Part shown: positions 1 through 9,257 of the stretch, in pieces
How the letters are laid out: every line of letters starts with the position of its first letter
Numbering within the stretch: the stretch's first letter is position 1
DNA from: Phocaeicola sartorii JCM 17136 = DSM 21941
Lineage (GTDB): Bacteria > Bacteroidota > Bacteroidia > Bacteroidales > Bacteroidaceae
NCBI RefSeq assembly: GCF_000614185.1
Contig: NZ_BAKM01000007.1
Coordinates: 1 to 64,000 of the forward strand
Direction of reading: 5' to 3'
Length of the DNA: 64,000 nucleotides
Position numbers and translations under genes: made by a program
Notes under the pieces: model-generated
The model's database searches: none
Seen by the model: the letters and a program-made list of their open reading frames with translations, nothing else
Told to the model about the DNA's origin: nothing

Positions 1-320
1 TGTCCCTTCATAACCGGAACGCCTATGGGCAGGGAGTTTCAGCGATAGTTGAAAGGAGGAAAGGAACAACCGGATTTTATCGCTGGGCCATTTATATTTT
101 TAATAAAATTCTGTGGCGTTATAGCTCTTTGTTTTTTCTTGCAAAGGTTATAAAAAATATATATGAAAAAACGATGCTTTCGATAAGACTACATCTTGCA
201 ATCAGGCTGGATTTGTCAGTTATGATCTGCCTGTCGGGAAAGCGCAGTTCGCGCTGGGATATTCGGCACACAGACGGAATATCGGGACTCGTTTTCCTTG
301 GTATTCCGCCTGTTTTTATT
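1..320. other. Left-edge intergenic stretch, no assignable gene
   Basis: No recognisable gene is seen. One plus-strand frame is open from the left edge to about 326, but its translation resembles no family I know and it ends antisense against the 3' end of the Rpn gene. An AACCTTTG string near 140-150 on the minus strand is close to the Bacteroidetes -7 element but does not match it. Nothing else stands out. Confidence 0.4.
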
Positions 321-1181
321 TTATAGGTTCTCCACTTCTTCTTCAGACAGCCCGGTGATGTTGGTGATCAGACTTGTGTCCATCCCCATCTTTTTTAAAT
401 TGGCTGCTATCGCCTTTTTCTCCTCTTTTTTCCCTTCTTCTATTCCTTTTTTCAATCCTTCTCTCATCCCTCTTCTTTCAGCGCTGTTGTAAAGTGTCTT
501 TTCCACGCTGATAATATCCCAGAACTTTTCATATCCCAGCAACTGTGCCGGTGTGAATGCGGATTCCTCTATGGCTGTGACTGCTTTGTGTATTTCCGGG
601 TTTGCCATCAGGTCTTCCGGCACCTCCCGTGTGTGTCCGTTTATTTCTGTCAGATAACGGAGCCACAGTGCTTGCATTTTCTTTTCTGTGTAGCTGTGCG
701 GCTGGAACTTTGGCAGCTCTACAAATACCAGATGCAGCCCGTCTATCACTTTCTCGCTATGTTCCACGTGCACCAGTCTGTAGTAATGATAGTATCCTTC
801 CAGTTCTTTTTCAAAAACCTCGTTGACCAGATTCAGGGAATAGACCGGCTGCAGCAGTTCATACTGTTCGCCGGCGTCAAGTTGGCGCACGTATGCTTTC
901 GAGGCGTTGAACAAGATGCGCTGCTTGAACTCGGGAGACCATATCATCTGCATTCCCACGATGAACTGTCTGCCGGATTTGTCCTTGCACCGCACATCCA
1001 CTATACTATTCTTCCGCAGCGGGTTTTCGGGCACAATTTCAGTGGGCAGGTATTCAATGTCCGCTATCTCCTCTTCCTCAGAGAGGGGCAGGAGTGCGTT
1101 CAGTAAACTTTTCACCAGGTCCGGATGCTCTCCGAACACTTTCTTGAAGGTCAAATCCGCCTTGGGGTCTAAGTATCTCAT
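321..1181 (-). CDS. Rpn/PD-(D/E)XK nuclease-family putative transposase, catalytic Glu missing
   Basis: This 286-residue protein matches the Rpn family (recombination-promoting nuclease, PDDEXK_2), common in multicopy in Bacteroidetes. Visible marks are the N-terminal DPKADLTFKKVFG block (residues 5-17), the core Asp62 in SIVDVRCKD, and the FIVGMQ strand (73-78). The C-terminal tail has the usual repeated Gly/Glu/Lys segment (REGLKKGIEEGKKEE) followed by a helix ending in LSEEEVENL. Family members normally read ExQ in the core strand. Here residue 76 is Gly (codon GGA), one base from GAA Glu, so catalysis is probably lost. These proteins are thought to cut DNA and promote RecA-independent recombination. 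It is a single gene on the minus strand with no operon partner. The family is sure, the activity is not. Confidence 0.85.
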   Translation of the reverse strand: MRYLDPKADLTFKKVFGEHPDLVKSLLNALLPLSEEEEIADIEYLPTEIVPENPLRKNSIVDVRCKDKSGRQFIVGMQMIWSPEFKQRILFNASKAYVRQLDAGEQYELLQPVYSLNLVNEVFEKELEGYYHYYRLVHVEHSEKVIDGLHLVFVELPKFQPHSYTEKKMQALWLRYLTEINGHTREVPEDLMANPEIHKAVTAIEESAFTPAQLLGYEKFWDIISVEKTLYNSAERRGMREGLKKGIEEGKKEEKKAIAANLKKMGMDTSLITNITGLSEEEVENL

Positions 1182-1367
1182 AATGGTTGGGTCTAAATGT
1201 TGCTATGGGCAAAGGTAGGCATAAAAGATGTAATGTGAAAGCAATCAGGCGAGTATGTTTCGACAATCTTTCCGCAGGATCCCCGCTCTTATTTGTTTCT
1301 TGCGACTCCCTGAGAAAAAAGTTGCGGCCATTTATGCCCTCAACTTTCTTTTGAAAAAGAATTCCGG

Positions 1368-1997
1368 TTACAAGCCTAGCTTCAGCTTCACAAACTCTTT
1401 GATGAACTGCACGGTTCCGTCAATGCCCAGTACGGACGAGTCAATGCATAAGTGATAAGTCCCGGCAGCCCCCCATGTTTTGTAACTATAATAATTATAG
1501 TAAGCAGACCGTTTTTTATCTGCTTTTTCCATTAGCTCCTCGGCGGTTTCTGCGGAAATGCGATGAATGCGCGTCAACCTTTCTACACGCGCTTCCCTGG
1601 AAGCGGAAACGAATATATTGACACAACGGGGGTGGTCACGCAAAATGTAATCGGCGCACCGGCCCACAAACAAGCACGACTGTCTGTCTGCCAGTTCGCG
1701 TATCACGTCGCTCTGTATCTTGAACAGGGCATCGTTACTCAGGCAACTGCCGTATGGAATAGCTCCGTCACTGATAAAAGGAAAACGGGTTCCGAACAGA
1801 CCGCCGATGATGCTTTGGGAAGCCTTTTCATCTGCTTTCTCGAAAAACTCCTTGCACAAACCGCTTTCTTCCGAAGCCAGCTTGATTAACTCTTTATCAT
1901 AAAAGGCGATACCAAACGCTTGAGCCAGTTTCTCGCCTATTTCTTTTCCTCCGCTACCCAGTTGGCGTCCCAGGTTGATGACATAATGCTCGTTCAT
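1368..1997 (-). CDS. Cytidylate kinase-like family protein
   Basis: The 209-residue protein opens with a P-loop of the form GRQLGSGGK (residues 10-18), as in the cytidylate-kinase-like AAA family common in Bacteroides. It continues with the FYDKELIKLAS segment, an FVGRCADYIL block and a region rich in Arg and Lys (VERLTRIHR) that would act as lid or phosphate-binding surface. It is probably a cytosolic nucleoside-monophosphate-type kinase, but this family is distinct from true Cmk and its substrate is not established. It lies 53 bp from the MATE gene on the same strand, so the two may be co-transcribed with MATE first. The ATG at 1997 is the natural start because the P-loop follows at once. 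Confidence 0.85.
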   Translation of the reverse strand: MNEHYVINLGRQLGSGGKEIGEKLAQAFGIAFYDKELIKLASEESGLCKEFFEKADEKASQSIIGGLFGTRFPFISDGAIPYGSCLSNDALFKIQSDVIRELADRQSCLFVGRCADYILRDHPRCVNIFVSASREARVERLTRIHRISAETAEELMEKADKKRSAYYNYYSYKTWGAAGTYHLCIDSSVLGIDGTVQFIKEFVKLKLGL

Positions 1998-2050
1998 AGT
2001 CGTTTTCTATTGATTATGCGGACAAATATAACGAAACTAATCTTTAATTC

Positions 2051-3421
2051 TTAATTTTCAACTTCTAATTTGTTGCCGTGGACCTTAAAAATCTTGAACT
2101 GGCGGTAAAGCATGATGCCTGCCACAACACTTGCCGCCAAATCTGATATAGGCATGCTCCACCAGATTCCTGTCGATCCCCAGATGAGGGGGAGCAGGAT
2201 GATGCAGGGGAGCAGGAACAGCAACTGCCGGGTTAGTGACAGGAAGATAGCTTTACCCGCCATGCCGATGCTTTGAAAGAAATTGGAGGTGACCATCTGG
2301 AAACCGATAATGGGGAAGAATATGACCACAATGCGTAAGCCGGTGGCGGATAGCTGTATCAGTCCCTCATGGGTGGTGAAAGCGGATACGGCCAGTTGGG
2401 GCATCAGCTCACCTACCAGAAAGCCGGTTGTTGTAACGGCGGTGGCGCCATAAATGGTCAGCTTCAGAACCTGGTTTACACGATGGTATTGACGGGCTCC
2501 GAAATTGTAACCGGCTATGGGTTGCATGCCTTGGTTCAGCCCCATCACAATCATGACGAACAGGAAAACAATCCGGTTGACAATGCCAAACGCACCGATG
2601 GCAAGGTCGCCGTCATACTGTTTCAGTCCCTTGTTGATGAAAATCACAATAAAGCACGCCGCCAGATTCATGAGGAACGGAGACATGCCGATAGCGATGG
2701 TGTTTTTTACAATCGTGCCGCGCAGTTTGTAGATGCCGCCGCGGAGATGAAGCAGCTCGTTCCGGTTGGTGAATGTCTTGAATTGCCACACCAGCGAGAT
2801 GATTTGCGCCAGAATGGTGGCGATGGCGGCTCCCTGGATTCCCCAATGGAAGCCATAGATAAAAAGAGGGTCAAGGAGGGTATTGATAATCACTGTGGTA
2901 ATGGTGGCTGTCATTGCTTTTTGCGGATGGCCCGAAGCGCGCAGCAAGGCATTCAGACCTAAGTACATGTGGGTTACAACATTGCCCAGCAAAATAATGA
3001 CCATATAGTCTCGTGCATAAGCGATGGTATCTGTGCTTGCCCCGAAGAAATAGAGGATCGGGTCAAGAAAGAGCAGCGTAAGTATGCTGAATCCTATACC
3101 TATGATAAGGTTCAGCGTAACCACATTCCCCAAAATGTTTTGGGCGGTGGCATAATCTTTCTGTCCTAACTTTACGGAAACCAAGGTAGAGGCGCCCACA
3201 CCGACCAATGAGCCGAATGCTGCTGCCAAATTCATCAACGGGAAAGTGATGGCCAGTCCCGAAATAGCCAAAGGGCCTACGCCGTGGCCGATGAAAATGC
3301 TGTCCACCATATTATATAGTGAGGATGCTGTCATAGCAATAATGGCGGGTATTGCATATTGTAAAAGTAATTTTCCGATGGGTTGTGTTCCCAATTCTGT
3401 GGGTGTTCCTGCTTTTGCCAT
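2051..3421 (-). CDS. MATE family efflux transporter
   Basis: A 456-residue polytopic membrane protein of the MATE (multidrug and toxic compound extrusion) family. Length and layout fit two six-helix bundles. The N-terminal part carries PIGKLLLQYAIPAIIAM and NMVDSIFIGHGVG, a classic MATE signature, and the second half has the matching GMSPFLMNLA and NQGMQPIAGYNFGA segments. It would export cationic compounds across the inner membrane using a Na+ or H+ gradient; the substrate cannot be read from sequence. It sits upstream of the cytidylate-kinase-like gene on the same strand and diverges from the subtilase gene at 3544. Confidence 0.93.
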   Translation of the reverse strand: MAKAGTPTELGTQPIGKLLLQYAIPAIIAMTASSLYNMVDSIFIGHGVGPLAISGLAITFPLMNLAAAFGSLVGVGASTLVSVKLGQKDYATAQNILGNVVTLNLIIGIGFSILTLLFLDPILYFFGASTDTIAYARDYMVIILLGNVVTHMYLGLNALLRASGHPQKAMTATITTVIINTLLDPLFIYGFHWGIQGAAIATILAQIISLVWQFKTFTNRNELLHLRGGIYKLRGTIVKNTIAIGMSPFLMNLAACFIVIFINKGLKQYDGDLAIGAFGIVNRIVFLFVMIVMGLNQGMQPIAGYNFGARQYHRVNQVLKLTIYGATAVTTTGFLVGELMPQLAVSAFTTHEGLIQLSATGLRIVVIFFPIIGFQMVTSNFFQSIGMAGKAIFLSLTRQLLFLLPCIILLPLIWGSTGIWWSMPISDLAASVVAGIMLYRQFKIFKVHGNKLEVEN

Positions 3422-3505
3422 ACTTTATTCTCTGTCTTTTTACCTGTTTAACCTGAAATTGACCGCAAAGGTACACAAAAAATGAGTGTGAGGAAAAAGT
3501 TTGTT

Positions 3506-3513
3506 TATCTTTG
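3506..3513 (+). promoter_or_regulatory. Candidate -7 element of the subtilase/xseAB operon
   Basis: TATCTTTG matches the Bacteroidetes -7 consensus TAnnTTTG, 31 bases before the subtilase ATG at 3544. No convincing -33 TTTG is seen at the usual distance. Confidence 0.4.
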
Positions 3514-3543
3514 CATGAATAAAAAATAAACGGAATAGAATTC

Positions 3544-4917
3544 ATGAACAGTCAAAGAGGAATAGTAGGCTGCCTGCTATTGGTATGCGCCTTACAAGTA
3601 TCGGCACAAGTGAAAACTTACAAATATCGTATCAATCTTCGCGACAAGGCGGAGACAACTTACACATTGGACAATCCGTCGGCCTATTTGTCCGGACGTG
3701 CGATGGAGCGTCGCACGAAACAAGGGTTGCCGGTTGATTCTACAGATCTTCCTGTGTGCCGGACTTATATCCACGCGCTGGCTGAAAAAGGAGCGCAGCC
3801 GGTTTCTACGAGCAAATGGAACAATACGGTGGTGGTACAGGTGGCCGATACTTCGGTCATTGCCGGGATAGCGGAGCTGCCTTTTGTGACCGCTGTCCGG
3901 AAAGTATGGACAGCGCCCGACAGTATCCCTGCCCGCAATGCCGACCGTAAGAAAGAGGTGACCAACAAGGTTACGAAGAACGATCATTATTACGGAGATG
4001 CCTGGCGGCAGATTGCCGTCCATCACGGTGACAGCCTTCATGGCGCAGGCTTTCGTGGCGCAGGCATGCAGATAGCGGTCATTGACGCGGGCTATTACAA
4101 TGCCGATGAAATAAGTGTCTTTAAAAAAATGAATTTGCTGGGAACACGCGATTTTGTCAACCCCCGCTCGGACATTTATGCCGAGAACTATCATGGCATG
4201 AAAGTGTTATCCTGCCTGGCGGCCAACCGGCCGCATGTATTGGTGGGCACGGCTCCCGAAGCCGCCTATTGGCTGCTGCGCAGTGAGGATGATGATACGG
4301 AACAGCTTGTGGAAGAGGATTACTGGGCCGAGGCGTTGGAATTTGCCGATAGTGCAGGGGTGGATGTGGTCAATACCTCATTGGGGTATTATGAGTTTGA
4401 TGACAAGGCCATGAACTACCGTTATCGTGATTTGGACGGGCGTTATTCATTGATGTCCCATTCCGCCTCTCTGGCTGCCGATAAAGGGATGGTTGTGGTG
4501 TGCAGCGCCGGAAATTCGGGCCGTGGCGTCTGGAAGAAGATTACTCCGCCGGGAGATGCGAAGAATATCCTTACGGTGGGAGCTGTCAACAGAGAGCTGG
4601 TCAACGCTGATTTCTCTTCGGTGGGAAATACCACAGACGGCCGTATAAAGCCGGATGTGATGGCGGTGGGAGTCTCTTCGGCCGTGGCGGGTACTGACGG
4701 AACGGTTTCTTATGCCAACGGTACCTCGTTCGCATCGCCCATATTGTGCGGACTGGTAGCCTGTTTCTGGCAGGCATGTCCCTGGCTCACTGCCCGGCAG
4801 GTGGTGGAGGCGGTGCAGAACGCAGGCGACCGTAAAGAGTATCCCGATAATATATTCGGTTACGGTATCCCCGATATCTGGAAAGCTTATCAAACAGCAT
4901 TAAAAAAGAAACCCTGA
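3544..4917 (+). CDS. Secreted S8 family serine peptidase (subtilase)
   Basis: The 457-residue protein has a Sec signal peptide (residues 1-22, cleavage after SAQ) and a subtilisin-type catalytic domain. The triad is visible as Asp181 (AVIDAGY), His217 (ENYHGMKV) and Ser395 (NGTSFASP), with the oxyanion Asn324 in SAGNSG. An N-terminal prodomain of about 120 residues precedes the catalytic domain. It is expected to act in the periplasm or at the cell surface; substrates are unknown. Its stop codon overlaps the first codon of xseA (TGATGG around 4915), so it appears translationally coupled to the exonuclease VII genes, a pairing that probably reflects only shared transcription. Confidence 0.92.
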   Translation: MNSQRGIVGCLLLVCALQVSAQVKTYKYRINLRDKAETTYTLDNPSAYLSGRAMERRTKQGLPVDSTDLPVCRTYIHALAEKGAQPVSTSKWNNTVVVQVADTSVIAGIAELPFVTAVRKVWTAPDSIPARNADRKKEVTNKVTKNDHYYGDAWRQIAVHHGDSLHGAGFRGAGMQIAVIDAGYYNADEISVFKKMNLLGTRDFVNPRSDIYAENYHGMKVLSCLAANRPHVLVGTAPEAAYWLLRSEDDDTEQLVEEDYWAEALEFADSAGVDVVNTSLGYYEFDDKAMNYRYRDLDGRYSLMSHSASLAADKGMVVVCSAGNSGRGVWKKITPPGDAKNILTVGAVNRELVNADFSSVGNTTDGRIKPDVMAVGVSSAVAGTDGTVSYANGTSFASPILCGLVACFWQACPWLTARQVVEAVQNAGDRKEYPDNIFGYGIPDIWKAYQTALKKKP

Positions 4918-6199
4918 TGGAAGAACATGCTCTTTCTTTATATGAACTGAATGCGTTGGTAAAGCGCAGTATCAACACCTGCATGCCCGACACTTATTGG
5001 GTTCAGGCGGAACTGAGCGATGTGCGCTCCAATTATTCCGGTCACTGCTATCTGGAATTTGTACAGAAGGAGCCGCGGGGGAATAAGCTGATAGCCAAGC
5101 AAGGGGGACTATCTGGAGCAATGTTTTCCGCCTGTTGAAGCCTTATTTCGAGGAGGAGACGGGGCAGGCTTTTGTGGCGGGCATTAAAGTGATGGTGAAA
5201 GTGACTGTGGAGTTTCACGAATTATATGGTTACTCGCTTACCGTGCAGGATATAGACCCTACTTATACATTGGGGGATATGGCACGCCGCCGTCGCGAGA
5301 TACTGAAGCAGCTGGAGGAGGAAGGCGTCCTGACCTTGAACAAGGAGCTGGAGATTCCCTTGCTGGCGCAACGTATAGCTGTTATCTCCTCGGCTACGGC
5401 TGCCGGTTATGGGGATTTTTGTAATCAGTTGGAACATAATCCATACGGCTTTGTCTTTTATCCCCGTTTGTTCCCTGCCATCATGCAGGGGGAGCGGGTA
5501 GAGCCATCGGTCATTGCCGCGCTGGATGCCATCAACGCCTGTCGTGACCATTGGGATGTGGTGGTGATTATCCGGGGGGGAGGCGCCACGTCCGATCTCT
5601 CGGGGTTCGATACATACGAGCTGGCGGCCAATTGCACCCAGTTTCCTTTGCCTATTATCACCGGCATAGGGCATGAGCGCGATGATACGGTGCTGGACAG
5701 TGTATCTCACACCCGTGTCAAGACGCCTACCGCCGCCGCCGAGTTTCTGATCAATCATTTGCACGACACGGCCGAGGTGCTTGAAAACCATGCGTCCGCC
5801 ATTCTTCAGGCTGTTTCCACCCGTATGGAGCGGGAGAAGGTACGGCTTGCCCGGATAGCGGAGCGTATTCCCGTGCAGACGCGGATGAGGCTGAATGAGG
5901 AACATTATCGGCAGGAGCGGATCATGAAGCAGTTGGAAGTAGGCTGGCAGTCCCGTCTGGCAAAAGAGACTCATTTTCTGAATATGCTGGAGACGCAGCT
6001 GGGGGTTGTTTCACAGCGTCGTCTGGTGAAAGAGCAACATCGTCTTCAGCTGTTGGAGCAGGAGGTGAAGGCGGCATCTCCCGAGCATCTGTTGAAAAGG
6101 GGGTACAGTATCACGCTGAAAAATGGTAAAGCGGTGACCGATGCTTCTGCCTTGCAGCCGGGTGACGAGCTTACCACCCGTTTGGCTCAAGGGAGATAA
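4917..6199 (+). CDS. xseA: Exodeoxyribonuclease VII large subunit, frame-broken at about 5100
   Basis: The large subunit of exonuclease VII, which degrades single-stranded DNA from both ends together with XseB. The N-terminal OB-fold (LSLYELNALVKRSI, YWVQAELSD) is in one frame and the rest, from KPYFEEETGQAFVAGIKV on, is in the next. The catalytic-domain signature is present (AVISSATAAGYGDF, VVVIIRGGGATSDL, GIGHERDDTVLD), followed by the long coiled-coil C-terminus. Restoring one G after position 5099 (AAG GCA AGG) joins the halves into about 427 residues, the normal family length. A one-base loss in GG in a housekeeping gene is more likely a sequence error than a real mutation. xseB follows after 31 bp. 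Confidence 0.9.
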
Positions 6200-6230
6200 A
6201 GAGTATAGTAACTAAAAAATAAAACGAAAT

Positions 6231-6419
6231 ATGGCAGCAAAGAAACAAACCTACGAACAGGCCATGAAACGCCTGGAAGAAATCGTATCACGTATAGACA
6301 GTAACGAACTGGATATAGACAGTTTGAGCGAAAAGCTGAAAGAAGCGCAGGAGCTGATTAAGTTTTGCCGGGACAAACTCTACAAAGCCGATGAAGAGAT
6401 AAAGAAGATTATCAGCTGA
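6231..6419 (+). CDS. xseB: Exodeoxyribonuclease VII small subunit
   Basis: A 62-residue, strongly helical protein that matches XseB in length and pattern: TYEQAMKRLEEIVSRID, then LDIDSLSEKLKEA. Small subunits form helical hairpins that bind the long coiled coil of XseA and are needed for activity. It lies directly downstream of xseA, as in many bacteria, and is probably the last gene of the subtilase-xseA-xseB operon. Confidence 0.95.
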   Translation: MAAKKQTYEQAMKRLEEIVSRIDSNELDIDSLSEKLKEAQELIKFCRDKLYKADEEIKKIIS

Positions 6420-6441
6420 TTTGTCAATGTGGCAATGTATC

Positions 6442-6497
6442 AATTTGCCAATGTGCCATGCGGATGCGCTATGTTCCGCATGGCACATTGACAAATT
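6442..6497. repeat. Inverted repeat between convergent genes, 23-bp arms
   Basis: The arms 6442-6464 and 6475-6497 are reverse complements with one mismatch, around a 10-base loop. A partial direct copy of the left arm (ATTTGTCAATGTGGCA) lies just before it at about 6420. It sits between xseB and the convergent beta-propeller gene, whose stop codon is at 6499, so it may stop transcription from both sides. There is no clean T-tract. Confidence 0.65.
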
Positions 6498-6498
6498 A

Positions 6499-7674
6499 TT
6501 ACTTTACTACTTCATAAAAGGCAATGATCGGATTCTCGGACTGAGCATCATATTGTTGGAAGATAGCAGGGTATTCGCCCGGACATTTGGTTATGCAATA
6601 ATCGATGAACTCGGGAGATAGGACGCTGAAAAATTGACCTTTATAGACTCCGTCAATCGTATTAATCAAGGGAATGGTAAGTCTGGGACTGTCCTGCATC
6701 GCTTTGACACAACAAATCTGTTCGTTTTTTGCTAAATCATATAAAGCGGCCATGATATATCCGCTTTTAAAAAAACGGAAATAAAGCAAACTCTCACATT
6801 CGTAAACATTGGATATGCCGAATGCGTAGTCTGATTTTATAAGTTTCCATTCATTGGCTCTTTCCTCTATCTTTGAAAAAGGAAGAGGATTGGGTAAATC
6901 TATGCGATAGCGTGCTTTTATGCTGTCTTTACCTAATTGATACACTGTATTGTCGAAATTTTTGCAATAATAGAGCGTGGTGTCGTTGTCGTAAAAGGTT
7001 TGTAAAGAAGGACTGAATATATATTTTTCTTCGGCATCATTATGCGGAAAATAATTCTTGTCCATCTTCAGCCCGTCTGCTGATACCAGCAGGGAATAGT
7101 GCAGAGAGTTATCATTAGGGTAGTTCCGGTGGTCGCGATTGTTGTAGAAATACACACCATCGAAGAAAGCCATTTCACTGGGATTGGGTTTGGGAAAACT
7201 TTCTGTTCTCAAGTATTTTCCGTTCAGCATGGAATAATAATGAAGGGAGATTCGCATATTGTCGTAAATAACGACTTCTGCCCGGTCGGGATTGAGGGCG
7301 AAAGCATGGATGCCCGAATACTCGCCCGGTCCGTTTCCTACCCCATGAATCCGAAAGATCATATTTCCTTGCATGTCGTAACACACTATCTGGTCTGCCT
7401 GATCCCAAACATAGATTTTTTCATTGATAATGTGGATGTCATTGATCCGGGTAAGCAGAGGTTCAGAAGCCAATTTTACATACGATACAGTGCGCAGATA
7501 ATCCTCTACATGGTTGAAATAATCCCCGTCTGTATGGACAGGAATGCACTGCACCTGGTCGGTTATCACCAGGGGAATGCTTGTGTGATAGATTGATTCT
7601 TTCTTGTTTGCGGCAGGGCGGTTGCAGGACGCAAGCAGGGTCATGCCTACAATAAGAAATAAGTACTTTAACAT
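6499..7674 (-). CDS. 6-bladed beta-propeller lipoprotein
   Basis: A 391-residue predicted lipoprotein: the signal sequence ends in LLASC (Cys16). The body matches the 6-bladed beta-propeller family of Bacteroidales, with strand repeats such as YVWDQADQIVCYDMQGNM and the hallmark GNGPGEYSGIHAF. Such proteins are anchored in the outer membrane or periplasm. Their ligands are unknown, but they often travel with small NVEALA peptides, as here: the NVEALA-type gene is 12 bp upstream and shares the promoter at 7995-8026. A second relative lies at 12125. Confidence 0.85.
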   Translation of the reverse strand: MLKYLFLIVGMTLLASCNRPAANKKESIYHTSIPLVITDQVQCIPVHTDGDYFNHVEDYLRTVSYVKLASEPLLTRINDIHIINEKIYVWDQADQIVCYDMQGNMIFRIHGVGNGPGEYSGIHAFALNPDRAEVVIYDNMRISLHYYSMLNGKYLRTESFPKPNPSEMAFFDGVYFYNNRDHRNYPNDNSLHYSLLVSADGLKMDKNYFPHNDAEEKYIFSPSLQTFYDNDTTLYYCKNFDNTVYQLGKDSIKARYRIDLPNPLPFSKIEERANEWKLIKSDYAFGISNVYECESLLYFRFFKSGYIMAALYDLAKNEQICCVKAMQDSPRLTIPLINTIDGVYKGQFFSVLSPEFIDYCITKCPGEYPAIFQQYDAQSENPIIAFYEVVK

Positions 7675-7686
7675 AATAACTTGAAT

Positions 7687-7959
7687 TTAGTTATAGAAAA
7701 TTTCTCCACATTCTGTTTCTGTACATGAATAAGGTACAGCACAGAATACACAAGCTCTTCTTACACTTCCTGTATGCCATGATCCTTCTATATAATCACA
7801 GGATACAGTTTTAGGCTGGCTGTAGTCGTAAACACTTTCACCCGAAGCCAAAGCTTCGATATTGTTCAGAATTATGTCAGAGGGACGGTCAGATTGAGTT
7901 TTTGATATGGTGACAGCAACTAAAAAAATAAAAGCGGTAGAAATTAAAGTTTTTTTCAT
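7687..7959 (-). CDS. NVEALA-type small secreted peptide
   Basis: A 90-residue protein with a signal-like N-terminus (MKKTLISTAFIFLVAVTIS), the motif NIEALASGE (the NVEALA signature, residues about 33-41), and a C-terminal half with six Cys (CDY, CVFC, CTETEC). This is the layout of the NVEALA family of Bacteroidales, whose members are exported and have Cys-rich mature parts. The function is unknown; pairing with a beta-propeller lipoprotein is recurrent. The start is supported by the promoter about 36 bases upstream. Confidence 0.8.
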   Translation of the reverse strand: MKKTLISTAFIFLVAVTISKTQSDRPSDIILNNIEALASGESVYDYSQPKTVSCDYIEGSWHTGSVRRACVFCAVPYSCTETECGEIFYN

Positions 7960-7994
7960 AGAGTATAGATTTTAAGATTATTATTAATTTCCTG

Positions 7995-8026
7995 CAAAGG
8001 TATACTATGTTATTGAGTTATACAAA
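7995..8026 (-). promoter_or_regulatory. Bacteroidetes-type promoter of the NVEALA/beta-propeller operon
   Basis: On the minus strand TTTG (8026-8023) is followed by a 20-base spacer and TACCTTTG (8002-7995), matching the -33 TTTG / -7 TAnnTTTG promoter of Bacteroides. The ATG lies about 36 bases downstream. Confidence 0.75.
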
Positions 8027-8151
8027 TAAATGTTGATATTAAGAGTCGCACTTGGAAAAAGTTACTTTGATTTTCTAGCCTTTACTGGTCCGTTTCAATA
8101 CTTCATGATTTTCTTTTTCATCATAGATTTGCTAAATATTATCTGTTTTGA

Positions 8152-8182
8152 TTGGAATTTGCAAATATAAAACGTAATTTTG
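8152..8182 (+). promoter_or_regulatory. Candidate promoter of ilvE
   Basis: TTG at 8152-8154, 20 bases, then TAATTTTG at 8175-8182. The -7 element matches TAnnTTTG; the -33 element is partial. The ilvE ATG is at 8221. Confidence 0.55.
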
Positions 8183-8220
8183 CTCTCATTCGTAAACAAT
8201 AACATAAAAGAAGATACAAA

Positions 8221-9240
8221 ATGAAAGAGATTGATTGGGCAAATCTGTCATTCGGCTATATGAAGACAGATTATAATGTACGTTGTTACTATCGTGACGG
8301 TGCATGGGGAGAATTGGAACTCTGTTCGGAAGAAACACTGAATATACACATGGCCGCCACCTGTCTGCACTACGGGCAGGAAGCGTTTGAAGGATTGAAG
8401 GCTTATCGTGGAAAAGATGGTAAAATCCGTATCTTCCGTCCGGAAGCCAATGCAGAACGCCTGCAAAGCACTTGCGATGGTATCCTGATGCCGGAACTGC
8501 CTACTGAAATGTTTGTGGCCGCTATAAAGAAGGTAGTGAAAGCCAACGAGCGTTTCATTCCTCCATACGAAAGTGGCGCGGCTCTCTATATCCGTCCGTT
8601 GCTGATTGGTACAGGTGCCCAGGTGGGTGTTCATCCGGCCAATGAATATCTGTTTGTGGTGTTCGTCACTCCGGTAGGCCCTTATTTCAAAGGTGGTTTC
8701 TCTACTAATCCTTACGTTATTATCCGTGAGTTCGACCGTGCGGCTCCATACGGAACAGGACGTTATAAGGTGGGTGGTAACTATGCCGCCAGTCTGCGTG
8801 CCAATAAGAAGGCTCATGATTTAGGGTATTCCTGCGAGTTCTATCTGGATGCCAAAGAAAAGAAATACATCGACGAATGTGGCGCGGCCAACTTCTTCGG
8901 TATCAAGAATAATACTTACATCACACCGAAGTCATCTTCCATCCTGCCCTCTATCACGAACAGGAGCTTGATGCAGCTGGCCGAGGATCTGGGTATCAAG
9001 GTGGAATGCCGGCCGGTTCCCGAGGAAGAACTGGAAACCTTCGAGGAAGCGGGTGCCTGCGGTACAGCGGCCGTGATCAGTCCGATCCAGCGTATTGATG
9101 ATTTGGAAAACAAGAAATCGTACGTTATCTCTAAAGATGGAAAACCGGGACCTGTTTGTACAAAACTGTATAACAAACTTCGTGCTATCCAGTATGGTGA
9201 TGAACCCGATACACATAATTGGGTGACTGTTTTGGACTAA
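8221..9240 (+). CDS. ilvE: Branched-chain amino acid aminotransferase
   Basis: A 339-residue class IV PLP-dependent aminotransferase that interconverts Val, Leu and Ile with their 2-oxo acids, using glutamate and 2-oxoglutarate. It follows the longer BCAT type. The Schiff-base lysine is Lys183 in RYKVGGNYAASL, and HYGQEAFEGLKAYRG (50-64) and DECGAANFF are typical. The substrate-binding region EEAGACGTAAVISP is near the C-terminus. It acts in the cytosol in branched-chain amino acid synthesis. The DUF975 gene starts 17 bp after the stop, so they may be co-transcribed. Confidence 0.95.
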   Translation: MKEIDWANLSFGYMKTDYNVRCYYRDGAWGELELCSEETLNIHMAATCLHYGQEAFEGLKAYRGKDGKIRIFRPEANAERLQSTCDGILMPELPTEMFVAAIKKVVKANERFIPPYESGAALYIRPLLIGTGAQVGVHPANEYLFVVFVTPVGPYFKGGFSTNPYVIIREFDRAAPYGTGRYKVGGNYAASLRANKKAHDLGYSCEFYLDAKEKKYIDECGAANFFGIKNNTYITPKSSSILPSITNRSLMQLAEDLGIKVECRPVPEEELETFEEAGACGTAAVISPIQRIDDLENKKSYVISKDGKPGPVCTKLYNKLRAIQYGDEPDTHNWVTVLD

Positions 9241-9257
9241 TAAAAAAAGAGATTCTT

